DNA of 64,000 bases from positions 93,350,873 through 93,414,872 of the forward strand of contig CM066326.1 of NCBI GenBank assembly GCA_033807775.1, read 5' to 3'. The DNA comes from Saussurea involucrata (Eukaryota > Streptophyta > Magnoliopsida > Asterales > Asteraceae). A program made the position numbers and the translations under genes. Each line of letters begins with the position of its first letter. The stretch's first letter is position 1. The notes beneath the pieces were generated by a model. It was not told where the DNA came from, searched no databases, and saw only the letters and a program-made list of their open reading frames with translations. This document shows, piece after piece, positions 56,867 through 64,000 of this stretch.

Positions 56867-59800
56867 ATGCGGAAGGAAGGGAAGAAATTGAAGGAAGAGG
56901 ATTTAAAACCAATAGAGAAAGAAGTTATTGAGAATGGAACTGAAGCTCCTAGTGATTCTGAAGACGGCGTTGTAGAAAGTCCTGTTGTGTCTGATGATGA
57001 CGAGGTACATCCATTATTTTTCAATTGTCAGCACTTCATTTTGATAATTAGAATGCACAGTTATAGAGAATTAATTGGAAGCAATATAGGTGACATTTGA
57101 AGTTCAGTTTGAATTTAAAAAATAAACAGCTTGATGGCGCAAATCAACTTAAATCCTCAATTTTATAGTTGGAATTGGGGAAAGCATGCAGCACTTGGTT
57201 GAATATGGGTACAGTAACAATGGAATATCATTTTTTTGCCATTAGCACTATACTGATTTACGTATGAAAGTTTAGAATGACTGTTTTTGAGTTTAGCTAT
57301 ATGTATACTTTACTATTTATTATATGCACCTTGAAGTTATAATCATGTTGTAAGAACTGAATTGCGAGTGTTTGTCATTTTTGTTCTTGCTAACATGGTG
57401 TGTTTGGTTCCAGAGCTTCTCTGAGGGTGATGACTCTTCAAGGGATTCAGATTCAGAATCAGAATCAGGGTCCGAAAATAGTGAATTCTCAGAAGATGAG
57501 GTACACGGTAATTACCTGTTTAGTAAATTGTAAAACTCTTTTTTTACTTTGTTTTCATCAAATTGAAGAATTTTTACAATTTACAAAATTTGTGGGCTTC
57601 TGCTTGCAAAAAATTGAAGCCAATGTTATCGGTGGCTTGGCATTCGTAAATGGATATTTACTTAGGGGCCGTTTACCAAATGCTTACCCGGGTAAGCACC
57701 CACCAAGTCACATTATCTTACCGAGTGAATATGGTAAGGACCAAGAATCTTATCCTAAGGCAAGGACCAAGAGTCTTGCCCGGGAAGTGACGGCGAAGAC
57801 TCTTACCACGGTAAGTGCTAACCGGGAAAATTGTTGATTGCGATACCGTTTTGGTGGACTAAAATCTTACCCGGTAAGTAACCGATAGTGTTGGATTTTA
57901 CCGTTAAGCGCTTACCCAGGTAAGCGATTGGTAAACGACCCCTTACAGTCTATCTAGTTCTCTATATTTAGTTCTATTTTTTTCACGTTGGTTCTCTTTT
58001 TTACAATATAGAAAATTTTGCGGGTTTTTCTCTGGAAAGTCTGGAGTAAATCACTTACTAAATAACCCGATATGCAAAAAATGATATTTACTTATCTTTA
58101 TTGTTATAATGTCAGGATGGTGAAAACCCAAGCAATGAAGGTGGCTTGAGTGATGGAGTTGATGATCTTAATCAAGGAGAACAAAGTGAAAGTGAAGATT
58201 CTCGTGAAGTAGTTGATGAGAGTGATTCATCAGAAGACGAGGTCTATATAATACTTTTTTATGGTTTGAAACAGAGTCGTCTTTGGTGAAATCCATGCAA
58301 AGTCAAAAGACATATATTGTTTGCTTATTTTTGTTTATGGCAATTCATGAGCTATGATATCTATGTTCTCAAGTAGTTTCTTTTATATGTTTGTTGTTGA
58401 TACATTTTAATGTTAATCTTTTATAATTAGGTTGGTCCTCGGAATACTATAGGAGATGTTCCTCTAGAGTGGTACAAGGAGGAGGAACATATTGGATATG
58501 ATGTTGCTGGAAAGAAAATTAAGAAGAAGGAGAGGCTTGATAAATTGGATTCATTTTTAGCTAGAACCGATGACTCAAATAGCTGGTGGGTTGGAGATTT
58601 ATTTCACAAAACTATTAACTTTCCTACTGTTATTTTCTTATTAGCTAAATGTTTATTTTTTTAGGCGCAAGATCACCGATGACATTGAAGATGAGGATGT
58701 AGAACTTACTAAAGCAGAAACGAAGCTTATTCGCAGATTGTTGAAAGGACAAGCGCCTCATGCAGACTTTGATCCACATGCGGTTGGTGGCTTTTTCATT
58801 TTTTCATGTCAACATATTGTGAACGGTGTTTGAAGGGATCTTTATTCTTTACCATTCTCGATTGCAATTCTCATTATTTTTTATCCATCTGCAGCCTTAT
58901 GTTGATTGGTTTGCTTGGGATGGTGCTAAGCATCCACTCTCGAATGCTCCAGAACCAAAAAGGCGTTTTATTCCTTCAAAATGGGAAAGCAAAAAGGTAA
59001 ATAAATACTCTTGTAACGTACTGCTGCTTAAGAGGAAACATTTTTTCCTCTGTAGAAACTAAAACATATTCAATCCATTCATCTTTTGACCTTTTGTACA
59101 TCAGGTTGTTAGGTATATCAGGGCAATTAGAAAGGGATTGATAACGTTTGACAAGCCAAAAGAAGAACCCCGTTTCTATAACTTATGGGGTGATGAATCT
59201 AGCTCAACAGACAAGTCACATGGATTATCATATATACCTGCACCTAAACCTAAATTGCCAGGTTTGACTTTCTTGAATTGTTTTAATTGACTTCTTTCTG
59301 TCTGTATTAAGCTATTATGAGGTTCATTGCATAATGTTTTCTATATATTACCAAACAAATTACAACCATCTGTTTATGTTCAGGGCATGAGGAATCCTAT
59401 AATCCTTCTTTGGAATACATTCCAACACAAGAAGAGATTAGTGCTTATCAGCTTATGTTCGAGGAGGATCGGCCTAAGTTTATCCCAAAGCGGTATTTCA
59501 CTGTTAACAACCATCAATTTGATTCACGCTTCGTGATTCTTGCTTTACTTGTAGTATATATATATACCAATATATCTACATCTGTCAATCATTTAGGTTC
59601 ACATCTTTGAGAGGTGTTCCTGCTTATGAAAAGAGTGTTAGGGAAACTTTTGATCGTTGTTTGGATTTGTACTTGTGCCCTAGGGCACGAAAGAAGCGTG
59701 TAAGTGTTGGCAAATAAAAGATTTTCAGTTAATCCATTAAAAAATTTCATATAACTTTACGTTTTTCTAGTGTGACATGAAGCTTCATTGATGTTTCAGA

Positions 59801-61704
59801 TTAATATTGATCCCGAGTCCTTGAAACCCAAGCTTCCAAGTCGCAAAGATCTTAAACCTTACCCAACAACATGTTATCTCGAGTACAAAGGCCATAAGGG
59901 TCCAGTTAAATCACTTTCTACTGACCCTTCCGGGCAGTATATTGCTTCTGGTAATTTATATAAGATCAAGATTTTTTAATTAATTTATAGTCATAATTTT
60001 GGGTCTTTTGTAACTTGTTTAATGTGATAAATGCAGGCTCACAAGATGGAACAGTTCGTATCTGGGAGGTTGAAACCAGTAGATGTATCAAAATATGGGA
60101 ACTCGGTGAACCCGTGCATCATGTTGCATGGAATCCTTTACCGGAGCTTCCTATAGTAGCAGTCTCCATGTAAGACTTAATGCATTAATTGGCTGATAAT
60201 TTTTCTTTGTTTCTTTTTGTATTTTTAAAGGTTGAATGAGTAAATGAAAGCATGTGTAAATTATTTGCAGGGGACAAGATGTTTTTATTCTGAACACTGG
60301 GATTGAGAAAGAAGAACATAAGATGATTGCAGATCTTTTGCACGTTGAAACTTCCACTTCCCCAGATGATCCTGGTTAGTGTCTCTTGGCTGCTCTATTC
60401 GGCTTTTTTTATAAGTTGACTTTACTTGACTACTGGTGTTTGCTTTGTTTTAGAAAGCATGGCATCCACTGTAACCTGGTCTCAATGCGAAAAATACGAG
60501 GGAATTAGGATTAAGCACTTTAAGGTATTTTTATTCTGCCACTATTACTTCATTTCCAAAGGAAGATAGAACAACGTTTTCACATGTTTGTTCATCATTG
60601 CAGAGTGTATCTTCGGTGGAATGGCATAGAAAAGGAGACTATTTCTCTACTGTCATGCCTGCTGATATCCTTGGTTGTTTTTCAATTTTTTTTATTCTTG
60701 CACGTTTTTTTTATAACTATGTTTCTAGGTGACGAGAAATCTGTTTGTGAAAATTGGAGTACCATGAATCTTTTATTGTTAGACCTTGACTTGCTTCTTA
60801 CGTGAATCAAAAGCGGTGCTAATCCACCTGCTCTCAAAGAAACTTACCCAAAGATTGCCGTTTAAGTTGCATGGTCTTCCCGTGTCTTCAACGTTCCATC
60901 CCACACGATCCATTTTCTTTGTTTCAACGAAAAAGAATGTTCGTGTTTACGATCTGGTGAAGAAGAAGTTCATCAAGAAGCTTGAAGCTGGGGTTCGTGA
61001 AATCTCATCCATCTCTATTCATCCTGGTGGTATGTTTATGTTTCAACTCCTGGTTTATTATTCTAGCTCTAACGGCTCTTTATTAAGTTGTAATCAATGA
61101 AAATTAAAAATAACAAGATATTTATTAATTTATTTTGCAGGTGATAATGTTATCGTTGGGAGCAAGGATGGAAAGTTATGTTGGTTTGACATGGATCTTT
61201 CATCCAAACCTTACAAAATTCTCAAGTATGCAAATGCCTACTATTCTCTCAAGTTCTTCATTATTAAACAATCAGTAGATATTTTTATATACATTTCTGA
61301 TTTTATGATGGTCTCGTGTTAATGCAGATCTCATCCAAAAGATATAACAAACGTTGCTTTCCATCGCACGTATCCTTTGTTTGCATCATGCTCTGATGAT
61401 TGCACAGCATATGTATTCCATGGCATGGTGTATTCAGATTTAAACCAAAACCCGCTTATTGTTCCTTTGGAGATACTCCATGGCCATACAAGCGCAAATG
61501 GAAGAGGTTAGTTGTTAACATATTTGCATAAGTGCAGGTTTTAGAACATAAATCAGTGGTAACTAACATGAAATATTTAGTTTAAGCTGATTTGTTGTTG
61601 TTTGATGTGTGTTATTAGGTGTGTTGGATTGTAAGTTCCATCCAAGGCAGCCATGGTTGTTCACTGCTGGGGCAGATTCCATAATCAGACTCTTCTGCCA
61701 TTAG
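56867..61704 (+). CDS. BOP1: BOP1/Erb1 ribosome biogenesis protein homologue, 18 exons, intact
   Basis: Exons: 56867-57004, 57414-57500, 58116-58241, 58431-58585, 58665-58782, 58895-58996, 59105-59261, 59384-59492, 59597-59699, 59800-59950, 60037-60169, 60271-60374, 60454-60524, 60604-60664, 60802-61029, 61141-61225, 61328-61506, 61619-61704. All phases agree, giving 730 residues, near the usual length. Residues 1-117 are acidic and Ser-rich; the BOP1NT domain follows (DVPLEWYKEEEHIGYD, PYVDWFAWDGAKHPLS, SLEYIPTQEE), then WD40 repeats from about 390 (GSQDGTVRIWEVE) to the end (FTAGADSIIRLFCH). In this family the protein acts in the nucleolus with PES1 and WDR12 (PeBoW) in 60S subunit maturation and 27S pre-rRNA processing. 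Splice sites are GT-AG except intron 14, which is AT-AC. No break was found. Confidence 0.93.
57665..57942. mobile_element. Tourist-like MITE in BOP1 intron 2
   Basis: 278 bases with ends GGGGCCGTTTACCAA and, inward from the right, GGGGTCGTTTACCAAT; TTA flanks both sides (57662-57664 and 57943-57945). Its first 94 bases are also in BOP1 fragment 1 (10727-10820). Confidence 0.85.
60665..60801 (+). other. U12-type AT-AC intron (BOP1 intron 14)
   Basis: The donor is ATATCCTT, the exact U12 consensus. The end is CTTCTTAC, with a branch-like ACCTTGAC at 60783-60790 placing the branch A 12 bases before the splice. Length 137. Splicing here joins GCT-G to GT-GAA so that the protein reads MPAGESKAVLIH, as the family expects. 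An alternative GT-AG reading through TTCTAG at 60729 runs into a TGA. Confidence 0.88.
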
Positions 61705-62288
61705 ATTGATTCAAACAGAAAGCTTGAAAAGTCAAAAGGGTTTGTAGGAGATGGTGTTGATGTGATTGTGTTATGATGGTTAATTTTACATTATTTATTA
61801 TTACTATTATTATTATATTTATACTTGTATGAGACTCTAAAACACATGATTTTGCTTGTACTTCAGTTTTGTCGTCGTAGGAAATGTGATCAACTTTGGT
61901 CATCATGGTGATTTTGTCTTTTGAGCTGAGAAATTATAGAAACGAAAGTAACCAGACATATTCTTGTCGGAGGTAGTGCAAATCTATCATTTTTACAAGG
62001 AGTACAAGTATCGTTTTCGTTAGGGGTGTTTGTGGTATGCATGGTTTAAAAGCCAAAACCACATTTTTTTCAAACCGCAACTTGCGGTGTGGTTTATATG
62101 GTTGAGCTTAATATGGTGTGTGTAAAGTGGTAACATGTAATAGTTTCTTAATCTTCATACTCCATTCGAAATAAAATACTCATTTGCATATCGAAATAAA
62201 ATTCTTGTTTCTAAAAAACAAAGATTAATTAACCACAAGGGTTGTGGCGTACTGGTTAAGTTTAATCAGGCGTACACAACAATTGTGA
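61705..62288. other. BOP1 3' flank with repeat fragments
   Basis: 61705 to about 61950 is the likely 3' UTR. At 62022-62115 a text rich in GGTTT and AACCGC resembles a common plant repeat. At 62236-62290 GGTTGTGGCGTACTGG looks like a tRNA-type A box, but no B box is clear. Confidence 0.4.
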
Positions 62289-64000
62289 CCACTCAAGTTT
62301 AATCAGGAGCGATGTCTTACAGTTATAATTTGCCAAAGGATTAGTCTAGGCATAGCCTATGACACCCTTCCAGCTTTTTCTCGCATCGCTTTGGTAGACA
62401 CTCGATTTGTCGAATATCAACATGCTTGCATAGGCACCATCCAAACCACTTTAAATGCAGAAACCATATTCGTTACCTTTTATCCGAACTTCAATATGCC
62501 ATTGAACGATCCATCCTTGCATACAGCTCTCAAAGCCCAGATCCAAATTGGAGGTACCACCCAGGTTAACACCTTTCAAGCCACCTTCCATTACCAGATG
62601 GCGTACCGCGTTCAGAACCATGCCCTTGACATAATGGTCCCTGGACAAGAGCATAGTGAAGATGCTTTGCTCATCGATGTGAACTCTAGTGCAACTCCAA
62701 CATGCACTTATGTTCCCAGGCAGTTAACAAGAGAAGAGTTGCTAAAACTCCTTCCAGAAAAATGGGTAACCAATTACGAAAGAATCCATCAGGCTCCCGT
62801 CCAAACAACTACAGCCCCAGACTTCATCAGACATGAAAATGGACTTGTCGAAGTCAATTTTTCTTCCAAAGAAAAATCAAGTGTAGCGGACGTTTTTCCC
62901 ACTGTCCACATGGTTCAGCCAGCTAAACAAATTCAACGCTGTTGTTATGATGTATGTAACTACCAAGATTGCTTAGACGAAGCATACAAAGTTGATTATG
63001 ATGAAGATTTTCCTCGAAAGACGAAAAATTCACAAAAGAGCCTAAAAGACCGATACGATAAAGGTGATCCCGCTGTCGGACTCCTTGGCGAACCCTCATG
63101 CAAATTCGATTACTACGTTCTATACGACCATTTGCCCACCCAAAAGAAGATAGCAACCACACCTTGCCGCCAGCCGCCTTTGGACCAGTCATTCGACCAA
63201 TCATTAGGCGAATGTTGTGTTATTGCTCCAGCAAGCTCGTCCTCTAACTACGAAGCCGAGTTCCCGCCGTTAAGCTCCTTCGAAAATACGGTTCAGCGGA
63301 CCAAACATGATTGGAAAATCAAGAATCCTACGACTATTAGCTCCACGGGTGTTCCCACTGCTATTAGTCCTACTGAAATCACACTCAACTGGCAGAGTGA
63401 AAATGCTGTTGCACAAAACAAAGCCCTCACAGCCATCCTTGCTCAACAAACACAGTTCACTAAGACTCAAGAAACTCTTACCACAAAGGTAAGGTCTCTC
63501 ACCAGCATCATAGATGAAGTCAAAGAAAAAATGGAAGCACTCCATTTTGAACTTCTCCAGATGGTACGGCATAAACCCTTGCCCAGCGAGCAACATGTTT
63601 TTAGCCAGAAACAAGCTGAGATGAAATCTTTGCAATATCAACTCAATGACCTTGAGAATCAGCACAGGCAAAAACGGGCATCAACCCAATCTGATGAACC
63701 CTGGCGATTAGCCCCTACTCCCTTTTTAGGGACATCGTTTGCTCCACAACCACTACCTTCCTTCCCTCTGAAACAGGCCTCTCCTTCCCTGGCCTTATGG
63801 TCTTCCGAACAGGGGAAAATACGCCCTAAGCCATCGCAAAGAACCCTACCCAACCAAGATTGTGCTTCATCCAGCCAAACACCCAACCAAGATCGTGCCT
63901 CATCCACCTCTTCGACACCCACGGCAATTCTACCCATTTGTGAAACAAACCCCATCTCGACCTTCTTACACTCCCTAGCCCATAAAGAAGAACCCGCTGA
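62289..64000 (+). CDS. Caulimovirid-like polyprotein fragment (endogenous pararetrovirus), movement-protein region
   Basis: One plus-strand frame is open without a stop from 62289 (just after TGA 62286-62288) to the window edge, about 570 codons. The early part has the pattern of the 30K/caulimovirus movement-protein domain: hydrophobic strands, a conserved Asp-Arg-type site and FYPNFNMPL with a following HYQMAYRVQNH. A linker follows, with LPEKWVTNYE, then LNWQSENAVAQNK and a predicted coiled coil (about 63390-63670), seen in related plant sequences between movement and coat regions, then a Pro/Ser-rich stretch. No start is certain; the first ATG in frame is at 62496, inside the domain, so the 5' end is truncated or lies in an unseen exon. 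RT is not in the window. Integrated copies of such viruses are common in plants; activity cannot be judged. Confidence 0.65.

Noticed and set aside
60584..60805. 73-codon frame across BOP1 intron 14
   Set aside because: It ignores the exon structure; the AT-AC intron restores the BOP1 frame.
62236..62300. Possible tRNA-derived SINE (GTGGCGTACTGG A-box-like)
   Set aside because: No B box, no poly-A or T tail and no TSD could be seen.

Overview
This is plant nuclear DNA, most likely from a eudicot with a large, retrotransposon-rich genome. The evidence is nested LTR retrotransposons primed by initiator-Met tRNA (TGGTATCAGAGC sites), PIF/Harbinger, Helitron and MITE elements, and one intron-rich gene with plant splice sites. 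The style of the SIRE-like and Tekay-like elements suggests Asteraceae (a lettuce or chicory relative), but that is inference from family resemblance only.

Layout. 1-1822: minus-strand Copia sequence with one LTR (442-1090) that has internal-domain sequence on both sides. 1823-8932: a decayed plus-strand Ty3 element (A), 5'-truncated, with a same-family solo LTR (5437-7073) inside its integrase. 8933-9961: the 3' end of another Copia-like element. 9962-11787: two partial copies of the 5' part of the gene at 56867, joined by a telomere-like repeat. 12058-41051: a Ty3 element (B) with 5-bp target-site duplications (TSDs). B carries two later insertions: a 13-kb SIRE-like Copia element (D, 13388-26443) in its 5' LTR, and a non-coding 7.5-kb element (C, 28028-35497, a LARD) in its gag. 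41510-45029: a minus-strand PIF/Harbinger transposon whose transposase is split by a solo LTR. 45206-49894: a Helitron with a nested solo LTR and an array of palindromes. 49895-56530: AT-rich DNA with MITEs and dispersed repeats. 56531-61704: the only intact host gene, an 18-exon BOP1 (Erb1) homologue with one U12-type AT-AC intron and a MITE in intron 2. 62289-64000: an uninterrupted 570-codon reading frame resembling a caulimovirid (endogenous pararetrovirus) movement-protein polyprotein, running off the window.

How the parts relate. Each nested insertion could be bounded to the base by its TSD, giving a relative order: B, then C and D within it. C and D have LTR pairs differing by only about 1-2 percent by eye. 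Many nonsense changes in the elements look like C-to-T transitions, as expected of methylated repeats. The BOP1 fragments carry part of the intron-2 MITE, so they were copied after that MITE inserted.

Best candidates for something new. (1) Element D is strongly enriched, on both strands, in all frames and in its LTRs, for the hexamer CGCTGA/TCAGCG. (2) D's downstream env-like gene looks like a separate transcription unit, with an ACGT cluster, a TATA box, a 5' UTR intron and a coding intron. (3) The BOP1 homologue has an AT-AC intron. (4) The solo LTR in the Helitron has a tandem palindrome array.
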